Positions 1 through 6,458 are shown, counted from the stretch's first letter. The stretch is DNA of 9,389 nt from Nitrolancea sp040255925 (GCA_040255925.1 JBDZVX010000091.1:1-9389), one strand, 5' to 3'. The notes: a model not told the origin generated them from the letters alone. Made by a program: numbers and translations.

Positions 1-864
1 CTCCCCAACCAGCGTCTCCCGCTGCGTCCGAAGAACACCGGCCTGCTCCTCCGCCGCCGCGGCCGCTTTTATAGCGGCATCAGCCTCCCGCTGCAGCGTC
101 TGAAGCACGATTCCAGCGCTGTTGGCCGCCCGTTCCGCCGCTTCCAGCCGCTCGGTCGCGCGACTCCACTGCCCGGCATAGTAGCGCCGCAGGACACGGT
201 TGAGTTCATCCCGCACCTGGGTGAACTCACGAGCCCGCCGCGCCGCCCGTTCGAGCGTGCGCAGCCGCGGCTCGAGCTCCCGGAGCACATCCTCCAGCCG
301 GGTGCTGTTGGCTCGCGCCTCGTTGAGATGACGCTCCGCCTCGGCGTACTTCAGGCGCAGGCCGGTGATGCCGGCCGCGTGCTCAAACAGTCCGCGACGC
401 TCCTCCGGCCGCTGGCTTAACGCGGCATCGACCAGTCCCTGACCGATCACGGTATGAGCCTGACCGAGCGATGCCGTAAGCTGCAGGACATCCTTGAGCC
501 GGACCTGGGAACGATTGATCAGGTATTGATTCTCGCCGCTCCGGTAGGCACGGCGCGTGATCGTCACTTCGCTGTATGGGAGCGGGAGACCGCCATCCGA
601 ATTGTCGAGAGTAAGGGAGACCTCCGCCATGCCAGCCGGCGTCCGGGCCGAGCTACCGGCGAAGACCACGTCTTCGGTGCGGCGGCTCCGGAGATTGCCG
701 TAGCTCTGCTCGCCCAGCACCCAGCGCATCGCGTCGGCGATGTTCGATTTTCCCGATCCGTTCGGACCAATGATCGCGGTGATGCCGGAATCAAAAACGA
801 AGCTGGATGCCGTCGCGAAGCTCTTGAAGCCGTGCAGGTCGAGTCGCTTGATCTGAATTGCCAT
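1..864 (-). CDS. smc: Chromosome segregation protein SMC, N-terminal part (cut by window edge)
   Basis: This is the first 288 residues of SMC, the ATPase that, with ScpA/ScpB, compacts and separates chromosomes. Full SMC proteins are about 1,150-1,200 residues, so roughly a quarter is present and the frame is open at position 1. Seen in the translation: the conserved opening IKRLDLHGFKSF (residues 5-16), the Walker A loop GPNGSGKS (33-40), then DAMRWVLGEQ (44-53), and the IGQG...ERR...FEHAAGI block (140-166) that ends the N-terminal ATPase lobe. From about residue 170 the sequence becomes a charged, alanine- and glutamate-rich coiled coil. The ATG at 864 fits the family start; a weak GGATAGGG purine stretch lies about 5 bases upstream of it. 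The usual partner rnc is not next to it here. Walker B and the signature motif lie beyond the edge. Identity is near certain. Confidence 0.96.
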   Translation of the reverse strand, partial: MAIQIKRLDLHGFKSFATASSFVFDSGITAIIGPNGSGKSNIADAMRWVLGEQSYGNLRSRRTEDVVFAGSSARTPAGMAEVSLTLDNSDGGLPLPYSEVTITRRAYRSGENQYLINRSQVRLKDVLQLTASLGQAHTVIGQGLVDAALSQRPEERRGLFEHAAGITGLRLKYAEAERHLNEARANSTRLEDVLRELEPRLRTLERAARRAREFTQVRDELNRVLRRYYAGQWSRATERLEAAERAANSAGIVLQTLQREADAAIKAAAAAEEQAGVLRTQRETLVGE

Positions 865-978
865 CCCTACCCTATCCGGGGTACGCCGGGTGGACCATCA
901 ACGGGGAGGATGCGGAGGCTGAGACGACGTGGAGTCACCGGTTCCGGCGTGACGTACCCGCATGGAGCACGAGTCGAA

Positions 979-1008
979 ATGCTACCACCGGCCCGGCAAG
1001 GAGGGCAA
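979..1008 (-). promoter_or_regulatory. Possible promoter of smc
   Basis: On the minus strand there is TTGCCC (1003-1008), an 18-base spacer and TAGCAT (979-984), each matching the sigma-70 consensus at four of six positions. It would give a leader of about 105 bases before the smc start. The match is modest, and GC-rich sequence produces such pairs by chance. Confidence 0.3.
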
Positions 1009-1099
1009 TGGGGGATGGGGTCTCACGGGATTTTACGCAGTTGGCGCTCGTCGATTGAGACTCGTAGGTCGGCAAGTCCACGCGGCGGTAAACCGGCCG

Positions 1100-1136
1100 C
1101 GCGCTCGCGACCAGCCGCGATGGTGGCTCGAGCGCG
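1100..1136 (-). terminator. GC-rich stem-loop, possible end of the 1177-1782 transcript
   Basis: CGCGCTCG (1100-1107) pairs perfectly with CGAGCGCG (1129-1136). Inside the 21-base loop, ACCA (1110-1113) can pair with TGGT (1121-1124). The structure begins about 40 bases after the stop codon of the minus-strand gene ending at 1177. There is no T-tract after it, so if it ends transcription it is not a classical intrinsic terminator. It could also act only on RNA stability. Confidence 0.3.
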
Positions 1137-1176
1137 ACGCCCTTGTATTACGCGTGCCTTCTCCGTGCAGGCAGCA

Positions 1177-1782
1177 CTACCTTCCGAGAGCCCCGAAGTC
1201 GATGGGATCGGTAAAGCTACGTGGCGGCGTACCCGCTTCGGGTCCAGGGCCGACTGAGACGACCTGGCCACGCTGCAAATCCACCATGATGACGAGCCGC
1301 TGGACGCCGGTCGCCAGGTAGTGCTCGGTACGCTGTTGATATGGGGGTGTGGTGAGCTCAGTTCGGTCAAAGTCGATCGTCGGCCAGTCAAGCTCTAGCG
1401 TGGCTGGCTGCGCGAGCGAGATTATGACCCCGGCGCCGATCTTTTGCAGATCTCCGGAGGTGTGCCATACCCCAACTGTGGACACGCTGTACTCCCGGTC
1501 AGCCAGAATTTGCGCCACAAATGGGTTGTTTGTGGCAAGAGCGACGGCCTCGGACCGCTCGTCCTCGGTCAGCTCCGGAATATTTGGCTTCTGGGTCACT
1601 TGTTCAACGACTTGCGGCGTCGCGACCGGCGCACCGCTGGACTGGGCGACACGAGGAGTCGCATCGGGTGCGCTCCGGAGTTGAGCGGCGAGCGCCGGAA
1701 GCACAACTACCCCCGCGACGAATGCTAGTGCGGCAGCCACACCGAGCAATAGTATGCGTCCAATTGGCAGTCCGCCTTTTAT
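1177..1782 (-). CDS. Membrane-anchored extracytoplasmic protein of unknown function, probable ATA start
   Basis: I do not recognise a named family. From the proposed start the product has 201 residues: a short positive N-end (KGGLPIGR), one hydrophobic segment (about residues 9-30, LLLGVAAALAFVAGVVVLP), a Pro/Ala/Thr/Gln-rich linker (about 34-65), and a compact domain with the stretches NPFVAQIL, VGVWHT, ATLELDWP and LVIMVDLQRGQVVSVGPGP. This reads as a signal anchor plus an external domain. Start choice: a perfect AAGGAGG (1788-1794) sits 5 bases before an in-frame ATA at 1782-1780. No ATG, GTG or TTG lies between that ATA and the upstream in-frame stop at 1885-1887. The first conventional start, TTG at 1749, has no ribosome binding site and would remove the positive N-end and part of the membrane segment. 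It is transcribed away from the propeller gene at 2178, so both may respond to signals in the shared spacer. Confidence 0.72.
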   Translation of the reverse strand: MKGGLPIGRILLLGVAAALAFVAGVVVLPALAAQLRSAPDATPRVAQSSGAPVATPQVVEQVTQKPNIPELTEDERSEAVALATNNPFVAQILADREYSVSTVGVWHTSGDLQKIGAGVIISLAQPATLELDWPTIDFDRTELTTPPYQQRTEHYLATGVQRLVIMVDLQRGQVVSVGPGPEAGTPPRSFTDPIDFGALGR

Positions 1783-1787
1783 GCCAG

Positions 1788-1794
1788 CCTCCTT
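1788..1794 (-). promoter_or_regulatory. Strong Shine-Dalgarno that decides the ATA start at 1782
   Basis: The minus strand reads AAGGAGG here, a seven-base match to the 16S anti-Shine-Dalgarno sequence. Five bases separate it from ATA (1782-1780), and no standard start codon lies within a useful distance. Confidence 0.6.
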
Positions 1795-1833
1795 AGTTGA
1801 AATTCGCTCCGCTTCAAGCCATTTTAGCGATCC

Positions 1834-1854
1834 TTTGGCACAGATTGTGACAAA
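1834..1854. promoter_or_regulatory. 21-bp operator-like dyad in the divergent spacer
   Basis: TTTGGCACA (1834-1842) and TGTGACAAA (1846-1854) are inverted copies with one mismatch (1838 against 1850), separated by GAT. This size and symmetry are typical of a dimeric repressor or activator site. On the minus strand a TAAAAT box (1821-1826) lies just downstream, so the dyad would cover the -35 zone of a promoter for the 1177-1782 gene. It is also upstream of the plus-strand propeller gene at 2178. The cognate regulator is not in the window and I cannot name it. Confidence 0.45.
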
Positions 1855-1864
1855 TCGGCATACG

Positions 1865-2176
1865 ATGCACCTACCATACTCTATTCAACGATCGTTCTCA
1901 AGGAGAATGCATTTTCAGGGGTGTGCGTTAGGGCTTCTCGGGCAGCTTTCACGTGGGCGGACGACCTATCACATTCCGATTAGGCTGGAATCGCGCGAAG
2001 GCTGCTTCCTCTGGTCCACGTCCGCATTTCAGAATCCGTGGATCGTAAGCCATGACCGTCCAGGCACCCTCGTAACTCCCACCGGTGATGTTTTAGACTG
2101 GTGGTGGGAACTCGTTCGAAAAAATCTGGCAGCGTGGGAGAGGACCGTCCCATCGCTTCAATACGGCGGCGGATGA
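1865..2176 (+). CDS. Doubtful small ORF upstream of the propeller gene
   Basis: An open frame runs to a TGA at 2174-2176, one base before the ATG of the propeller gene at 2178. That spacing would allow translational coupling. From the ATG at 1865 it would encode about 103 residues. The last third (TPTGDVLDWWWELVRKNLAAW) has a protein-like, amphipathic look, but I recognise no family. No start is well supported: the one good Shine-Dalgarno (AAGGAG, 1900-1905) is only 1 base from the ATG at 1907. Base composition is visibly lower in GC than the neighbouring genes. It may be a decayed gene, the 3' part of a lost gene, or plain leader. The rest of the 1783-2177 spacer holds only the dyad at 1834-1854. 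Confidence 0.22.
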   Translation: MHLPYSIQRSFSRRMHFQGCALGLLGQLSRGRTTYHIPIRLESREGCFLWSTSAFQNPWIVSHDRPGTLVTPTGDVLDWWWELVRKNLAAWERTVPSLQYGGG

Positions 2177-2177
2177 G

Positions 2178-3464
2178 ATGAAATCGGGAGACGCCAGTTC
2201 ACGTCCCAAGGGACGCCGCAAACGGCGAATCATTCTTGTCGTGCTCGTCATCATCGTGGCCCTTATCGGGCTCGGTCAACTCACTCCACCGGAGCGGCCG
2301 GCGCCGGAGTCCGTGGATGCCGATCTCACCCCAACAGCGACGCCATCACCAGAGAGCCCAGATCCGATCGCCGGTGCCGGAGGCCCGAACACGGGGAATG
2401 GCGACGGAAGCAGCCCATCATCGGCAGGGAGTGATGCCGCTTCCTGTGACATCCAGCAGGCTAGGTACCTCGGAGCCGGAGGCTACCCGGACTGGTCGCC
2501 CAGCGGAGATCTTCTGGCGTATCACCAGCGAGACAACGATGACGTCTACCAGCTCCACACGATGCGGCCCGATGGGTCCGGCGATGTCTGCCTCACTTGT
2601 ACCGCGCATCCCGGTGCCCCGCGAGTGGACCGCCACAAAATGATGCCGGTCTGGCATCCCTCAGGGCGCTTTATCGCGGTGCAAGGAGAGATGGATGACC
2701 ATCCGCTGAAGATATTGAGTACCAACAACCTGCTGTCCGAATTCCTTATCAACGGCCTGTGGACGAATATCTACGTGACGACTCCGGACGGCGCTCAGTG
2801 GTACCGGCTGACCGATCACTCTAACAGCAAGGCCGATGGCGCGATGCACGTGCAGTTTTCGGCGGACGGCTCGAAAATGCTCTGGTCTCATCTGGTGGAG
2901 CCCGCATCTAGAACGCTACCCTGGGGCAAATGGAGACTGATGATCGCCGACTTCGTGGTCAATGACGGAGTTCCCAGCCTCCAGAATAGTCGCGATATCA
3001 CGCCCGCGAACGCGCTCTTCCTGGAAGCTCACGGTTTCTCCCCCGATGGCCGGAACATTCTCTTCACCGGTGACATGGAAAACACCCACGACTGGGGACA
3101 CGATATCTGGAAGATGGAGCTTGCCACCGGGAAGCTGGTCAATTTGACAAACAGCGACTACTGGGACGAGCACTCGCAGTATTCCCCCAACGGGAAGAAG
3201 ATCGTGTACATGTCGAGCGAGCCGTACCCAACGGCCTTTTTCAAGACCGAGCTTATGCTCGTCAACCCCAATGGCACCGGGAAGCGTCAACTCACGCACT
3301 TCAATGTGCCGGGATATCCCGAGTCCGTGGATGAGAAGAGTATGCCGACGCGGGCGAACTGGAACGCCGGCGGATCGGAGCTGGCCGTGACCCAGCAGTT
3401 GGGAGATCGGTATCCAGCCACAAACATGTGGATACTCTCTTTCAGCGGCCCCTGTGGCGGTTAA
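2178..3464 (+). CDS. Membrane-anchored TolB-like (PD40) beta-propeller protein
   Basis: The 428-residue product has a strongly basic N-end (KGRRKRR, 11-17), one membrane helix (about 18-34) and a Pro/Ser/Gly-rich linker (about 36-88). The rest is a propeller made of PD40/TolB-type repeats. Six repeat cores are visible: DWSPSGDLLAY (105-115), VWHPSGRFIAV (158-168), QFSADGSKMLW (226-236), GFSPDGRNILF (286-296), QYSPNGKKIVY (334-344) and NWNAGGSELAV (394-404). That is one full six-bladed propeller facing outward. Cysteines at 90 and 426 bracket the propeller and could close it with a disulfide; a CLTC pair sits at 138-141. Such domains usually bind proteins or peptides, and no hydrolase domain is fused, so a scaffold or binding role is likelier than an enzyme. 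The ATG at 2178 gives a proper signal-anchor start; its ribosome binding site is weak (GGCGG). Partner and substrate are unknown. Confidence 0.85.
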   Translation: MKSGDASSRPKGRRKRRIILVVLVIIVALIGLGQLTPPERPAPESVDADLTPTATPSPESPDPIAGAGGPNTGNGDGSSPSSAGSDAASCDIQQARYLGAGGYPDWSPSGDLLAYHQRDNDDVYQLHTMRPDGSGDVCLTCTAHPGAPRVDRHKMMPVWHPSGRFIAVQGEMDDHPLKILSTNNLLSEFLINGLWTNIYVTTPDGAQWYRLTDHSNSKADGAMHVQFSADGSKMLWSHLVEPASRTLPWGKWRLMIADFVVNDGVPSLQNSRDITPANALFLEAHGFSPDGRNILFTGDMENTHDWGHDIWKMELATGKLVNLTNSDYWDEHSQYSPNGKKIVYMSSEPYPTAFFKTELMLVNPNGTGKRQLTHFNVPGYPESVDEKSMPTRANWNAGGSELAVTQQLGDRYPATNMWILSFSGPCGG

Positions 3465-3673
3465 TCCAAAGGTACGTTTCTTGTCGTAGATTGAAATGGC
3501 ATGGCCGAACGTAACCGCGCCGCAGGTTCTTTCGATGCTCATTCACCGGCGGCCGGTTGGTCTTCGGTCACATGGCTCCTTCCCTTCGATTCCCTCCGTA
3601 TTCACAGTGGCAGGTATCGGCCCAGCAACACGTTGAGCGGCGACCTGGGCCATCCCTGAGAGCCGCCACAGGG

Positions 3674-3679
3674 TATAAT
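3674..3679 (+). promoter_or_regulatory. -10 box of the htpX-pspAB promoter
   Basis: A perfect TATAAT lies 41 bases before the htpX start. No good TTGACA is found 16-18 bases upstream (CATCCC at 3651-3656), and there is no extended -10, so an activator or an alternative sigma factor may be needed. A second element, TACGTCTAAT (3689-3698), follows and closely resembles one in the pspA promoter. The rest of the 255-bp spacer 3465-3719 shows nothing else convincing. The ribosome binding site of htpX is AGAGGA (3709-3714), 5 bases from the ATG. Confidence 0.55.
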
Positions 3680-3719
3680 CTAATAGCGTACGTCTAATGC
3701 GCAGGAATAGAGGAAAACT

Positions 3720-4652
3720 ATGGGGCAAACTGTAAGTAAGATGGCCCGCTGGGGCCGGGATACCCAGCTATCCGTCCGTATGTTCATCGTGATGTTCCTC
3801 CTCGCGGCCGTCTATCTTGCGTTCATCGCGGTCCTGGCCGCCTATGGCGTGAGATTCGTCCCGCTGGCTGTCATGGCCGTAGGACTACTTCTAGTCCAAT
3901 ATTTCATGTCCGACAAGATCGCGCTCTGGAGCATGGGCGCCCATGAAGTAAGCCCTCAGGAAGCGCCGGAGCTCCATGCGGTGATCGATCGCCTGGCCGC
4001 ATCCATCGATCTTCCTAAGCCGCGCGTGGCGATCGCCGACACGCCGATGCCGAATGCCTTCGCGACCGGCCGAAGCCCCAAGAACGCGGTCGTCGCGGTC
4101 ACGACCGGGATCATGCAACGGCTCGACCCACAGGAACTAGAAGCGGTGCTGGCGCACGAGCTGAGCCATATCCGCAACCGCGACGTTATGGTCATGACGC
4201 TGGCGAGCTTCTTTGCAATGGTCGCCCAGCTCATGATGCGTTGGATGTTCTGGGGCAGCATGTTCGGAGGCATGGGCGATCGGGGTGGAGACCGGCGAGA
4301 CGGCGGCGGCGGGGGTGCGATGATCCTGATCTACCTCGCATCGATCCTCGTCTGGATCATCAGCTTCTTCCTGATCCGGGCGCTCTCACGCTACCGTGAG
4401 TTGGCGGCTGACCGGGGCGCGGCAATCATTACCGGAGCTCCTTCGCATCTCATGTCGGCGCTGATGAAGATCAGCGGGGTGATGAACCGCATTCCAGACC
4501 GTGACCTGCGTGAAGTCCAGCAGATGAACGCGTTCTTCATCGTTCCGGCGATTCACGCGGACTCGTTCACCGGTCTGCTCTCCACGCACCCGTCGCTGGA
4601 GACTCGACTTGAGCGCCTACGCTCGCTCTCACGGGAGATGGAGGGGCTGTAA
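3720..4652 (+). CDS. htpX: HtpX-type M48 membrane metalloprotease
   Basis: The 310-residue product is a zinc metalloprotease of family M48B, which degrades misfolded or damaged inner-membrane proteins, with its active site on the cytoplasmic side. Seen: two N-terminal membrane segments (about 21-41 and 45-63), then VAIADTPMPNAFATGR (103-118), typical of HtpX. The zinc motif HELSH is at 146-150, inside EAVLAHELSHIRNRD. Two more hydrophobic segments follow (about 156-172 and 200-220), separated by a Gly/Asp-rich loop (183-199). The third zinc ligand is Glu227 in RYRELAAD, and the late THPS motif is at 289-292. Length is normal for the family. ATG 3720 has a good ribosome binding site. Its stop overlaps the pspAB start by one base (TAATG), so the two are probably translationally coupled. 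The pairing with PspAB places it in envelope-stress quality control. Confidence 0.95.
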   Translation: MGQTVSKMARWGRDTQLSVRMFIVMFLLAAVYLAFIAVLAAYGVRFVPLAVMAVGLLLVQYFMSDKIALWSMGAHEVSPQEAPELHAVIDRLAASIDLPKPRVAIADTPMPNAFATGRSPKNAVVAVTTGIMQRLDPQELEAVLAHELSHIRNRDVMVMTLASFFAMVAQLMMRWMFWGSMFGGMGDRGGDRRDGGGGGAMILIYLASILVWIISFFLIRALSRYRELAADRGAAIITGAPSHLMSALMKISGVMNRIPDRDLREVQQMNAFFIVPAIHADSFTGLLSTHPSLETRLERLRSLSREMEGL

Positions 4653-5224
4653 TGGGGCTTTTCGATTCGTTACTCGGCCGCAGCCGCCCGGTGCCCTCCA
4701 AGATCGAGGGGCTCTTCGCGATGGCCACTGCCCAGGTCACGTTGGAGACGCAGCTCGGGTTGAAAGCTGGAGAGACGGCCGGAATCTGCTTCCGGGCCGT
4801 CGAGTCCAACTACTTTGACAAGGCCAGCAGCGAGCTCGATGGATTGCTCCAGATCAGCGCCAAGGAGACCGGGACCAATTACCAAACAAAGACCGATGAG
4901 TTCGGGTACCGTTGGATCCTGGTCTCCGACCCGCAGTTCGAGAACCTGGTCGCGACGATCCATATTGTCAGCCAAACGTTGAAGGAAAACGGGTTCGGCG
5001 ACCAGCTCCTGGCGGCGGTCTTCCGGTTCACCACGTCCAGCGGGAAACCGATCTACTGGATCTACAACTACAAGCGCGGGAAGTTTTATCCCTTTGTTCC
5101 CGAGGGGAACACTCGAAAGCGGGACAACTCCATCGAACTTCGCCTCTCCAGCACGATGGACCATGAGCTACCGATGGAGAAAGAACTGGAGCGCTGGTAC
5201 GCGCTCTGGGGCATTCCGTTTTAG
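4652..5224 (+). CDS. pspAB: PspA-associated protein PspAB
   Basis: The 190-residue soluble protein matches what I know of the PspAB family: an N-end MGLFDSLLGRSRPVPSKIEGLFAMA-like opening (1-25), the LVSDPQFENLVATIH region (90-104), a conserved YWIYNYKRGKFYPFVP block (135-150), and a C-terminal HELPMEKELERWYALWGIPF end. There is no signal peptide or membrane helix. The family is known from genome context to go with HtpX and PspA in Actinobacteria, Chloroflexota and archaea; its biochemical role is not established as far as I know. Here it starts on the last base of the htpX stop codon, which implies near-equal synthesis and possibly a direct partnership, for example delivering substrates to the protease or tuning it. 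That role is inference. Confidence 0.85.
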   Translation: MGLFDSLLGRSRPVPSKIEGLFAMATAQVTLETQLGLKAGETAGICFRAVESNYFDKASSELDGLLQISAKETGTNYQTKTDEFGYRWILVSDPQFENLVATIHIVSQTLKENGFGDQLLAAVFRFTTSSGKPIYWIYNYKRGKFYPFVPEGNTRKRDNSIELRLSSTMDHELPMEKELERWYALWGIPF

Positions 5225-5236
5225 GACGGTACGCTC

Positions 5237-5328
5237 CACCCCTGACCTCTCTAGAATCCGCCTATGGAACGAAGCCAGTGGTCAAAATGCGTTCCCCTCT
5301 CCCAATTCTGAGAGAGGGGACAGGGGTG
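5237..5328. repeat. Palindromic spacer element between converging psp operons, possible two-way terminator
   Basis: Outer arms CACCCCTG (5237-5244) and CAGGGGTG (5321-5328) are exact inverted copies. Nested on the right is a 9-bp perfect stem, TCCCCTCTC (5293-5301) with GAGAGGGGA (5312-5320), around a 10-base loop containing CAATTCT. The left part (ACCTCTCTAGAA, 5245-5256) looks like a degraded copy of the right arm in opposite orientation. This matches the style of intergenic CCCCTCTC...GAGAGGGG elements that I recall as abundant in Chloroflexota. Lying 12 bases after the pspAB stop and 25 bases after the pspAA stop, it could block both transcripts. No T-tract is present. Confidence 0.6.
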
Positions 5329-5352
5329 AAGGCCTACCTTCGGCTGGTCGCG

Positions 5353-5631
5353 TTAGTCCGGGACAACACCCTCACCGACAAAGAGCTCGGCGGCTTCTTC
5401 GAAGCTGGTATCCGGGGGAGGAAGGATCACATCCGATTCATGCAAGTACTCAGCCGGTACCAGCGCTCCGTGCTGTCGGACGATCGAGAGAAGATCTTGG
5501 AACAGGCTGGCAAATCGGGCCCGGTCACCGTCCGCGATCGCTGAGACGACATCATTGTCGATCGCGTTCAGTTGATCCAGGTAATCACTATCCAGTTCAT
5601 ACTGGCCCTCGGTAAGGATGCGGACGATCAC
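5353..5631 (-). CDS. pspAA: PspA-associated protein PspAA
   Basis: The 92-residue acidic protein fits the small PspAA family that accompanies PspA in Actinobacteria, Chloroflexota and others. It opens MIVRILTEGQYELDSDYLDQLNAID-like (1-25), followed by a helical middle and a PPPDTSFEEAAELFVGEG end (71-88). The opening IVRIxxEGQYxL and its position directly after pspA are the basis of the call. There is no signal or membrane segment. The start is GTG (5631-5629), 2 bases after the pspA stop. Its ribosome binding site, a GGGGGAG run, lies inside the last codons of pspA, so translation of the two is probably coupled. It is thought to work with PspA at the membrane; the mechanism is not known to me. 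Confidence 0.82.
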   Translation of the reverse strand: MIVRILTEGQYELDSDYLDQLNAIDNDVVSAIADGDRARFASLFQDLLSIVRQHGALVPAEYLHESDVILPPPDTSFEEAAELFVGEGVVPD

Positions 5632-5633
5632 GG

Positions 5634-6395
5634 CTACTCCCCCTCTTTCGCCTTCGGTGCCTCATCCGGCAACTGCTTTGGGCTCTCCGGAGTTCCCGTC
5701 CCCAGTTCGCGTTTCAGTGCCGCGAGCTCGGTATCGACGTGGTCATGGACGGTGATCCGCGACAGTTCGCGGCTAATGGCATCCTGGCCGGTCGCCGTGA
5801 AGTCCTCCAACGCCCCGGAGGCCACCAGTTCATCAATCGCGCCGGCCCGGGACTGCATATGAAGCGTCTTCTCCTCAGCCCGCTCCAACGCCAGACCGAT
5901 ATCGGCCATCTCTTCCGATAGGCCGGTCACGGATTCGCCAATACGCACCTGCGCCTCGGCCGCGCTGTACTGAGCCTTCACGACCTCCTTCCGGGTCCGG
6001 AAGGACTCGATCTTGGCCTGAAGCCGGGTCTCGGCCTGCTCGAGTTTCGCCTGTTCCTGATCGAGCGTCGCGACCTGCTGATCGAGACCCTCAATCTGCT
6101 GGACAAGCAGAGCCTTGCGCTCCAACGCGGTCCGCGCCAGGTCCTCACGTCCGGCTCCCATAGCCTGCCGGGCCTGTCCGGTCAGCCGGTTGATGCCCTC
6201 CTGGATCTTGGCCTTCTGAAGCTCCAGGCGCCGCTTCGACGTTGCGACATCCACCACGCCGCGCTTGACGTTCTGCAGCAGTTGAAGCTGCTTCTCATAG
6301 GAATAGTCGAGGGTTTCCCGCGGATCCTCCGCCGCACCCACGAGCTTGTTGAGCTTCACCTTCACGACGGTCGTCATACGTGACATCAGGCCCAT
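5634..6395 (-). CDS. pspA: Phage shock protein A (PspA/IM30/Vipp1 family)
   Basis: The 253-residue product is a PspA-type membrane-repair scaffold. The N-terminal amphipathic helix MGLMSRMTTVVKVKLNKLVG (1-20) binds lipid. It is followed by the family's AEDPRETLD motif (22-30) and YEKQLQLLQNVKRGVVDVATSKRRLE-like helix (33-58), then a long Glu/Gln/Lys/Ala-rich coiled coil to about residue 180. A shorter helical region (about 185-232) and a polar tail follow. Family members form ESCRT-III-like helical rods on damaged membranes and keep the proton gradient. The length is close to the usual 220-250, with a slightly longer tail. The ATG at 6395 keeps the whole amphipathic helix; its ribosome binding site (GGACGGA) is weak. 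It heads an operon with pspAA. No pspF/pspB/pspC is present, so regulation differs from the enterobacterial psp system. Confidence 0.95.
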   Translation of the reverse strand: MGLMSRMTTVVKVKLNKLVGAAEDPRETLDYSYEKQLQLLQNVKRGVVDVATSKRRLELQKAKIQEGINRLTGQARQAMGAGREDLARTALERKALLVQQIEGLDQQVATLDQEQAKLEQAETRLQAKIESFRTRKEVVKAQYSAAEAQVRIGESVTGLSEEMADIGLALERAEEKTLHMQSRAGAIDELVASGALEDFTATGQDAISRELSRITVHDHVDTELAALKRELGTGTPESPKQLPDEAPKAKEGE

Positions 6396-6435
6396 TGTCC
6401 GTCCAATCTGCTAGTTGCCCAGTCAGTGTTCGGCA

Positions 6436-6458
6436 ATTATACGTATAGTGGCATTATA
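6436..6458 (-). promoter_or_regulatory. Tandem -10 boxes and palindrome in the pspA promoter
   Basis: The minus strand has two perfect TATAAT boxes, at 6453-6458 and 6436-6441, 17 bases apart. The proximal one lies within TACGTATAAT (6436-6445), and TATACGTATA (6438-6447) is a 10-bp palindrome. CGTATA and TATACG also form a spaced inverted repeat across 6442-6460. Neither box has a convincing -35 (TTCCCC or GGCCCG at 17 bases). Starting from the proximal box, the leader would be about 35 bases. The palindrome could be an operator that switches between two starts. Confidence 0.55.

Larger units (their letters stand above)
865..1176. other. Spacer between smc and the upstream gene
   Basis: These 312 bases contain no convincing gene. 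Open frames here do not have recognisable protein features or good starts. What can be seen is the promoter-like pair at 979-1008 and a GC-rich stem-loop at 1100-1136. No tRNA cloverleaf or T-rich terminator was found. Confidence 0.6.

Noticed and set aside
454..1257. Long plus-strand open frame across the smc region
   Set aside because: It lies opposite the smc coding sequence, has Arg/Gly-rich shadow composition, and shows no family motifs. SMC on the minus strand explains the region.
1900..1909. AAGGAG followed by ATG at 1907 as a gene start
   Set aside because: Only one base separates the Shine-Dalgarno match from the ATG, too close for normal initiation.
2916..3542. Long minus-strand open frame of 208 codons
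   Set aside because: It mostly overlaps the propeller gene in antisense, has no ribosome binding site or family features, and the plus-strand repeats are clearly real.
3545..3557. ACCGGC-G-GCCGGT palindrome after the propeller gene as a terminator
   Set aside because: A one-base loop cannot form a usable RNA hairpin, and no T-tract follows.
4670..5164. Minus-strand open frame of 164 codons opposite pspAB
   Set aside because: PspAB is a recognised family on the plus strand; this frame is its shadow.
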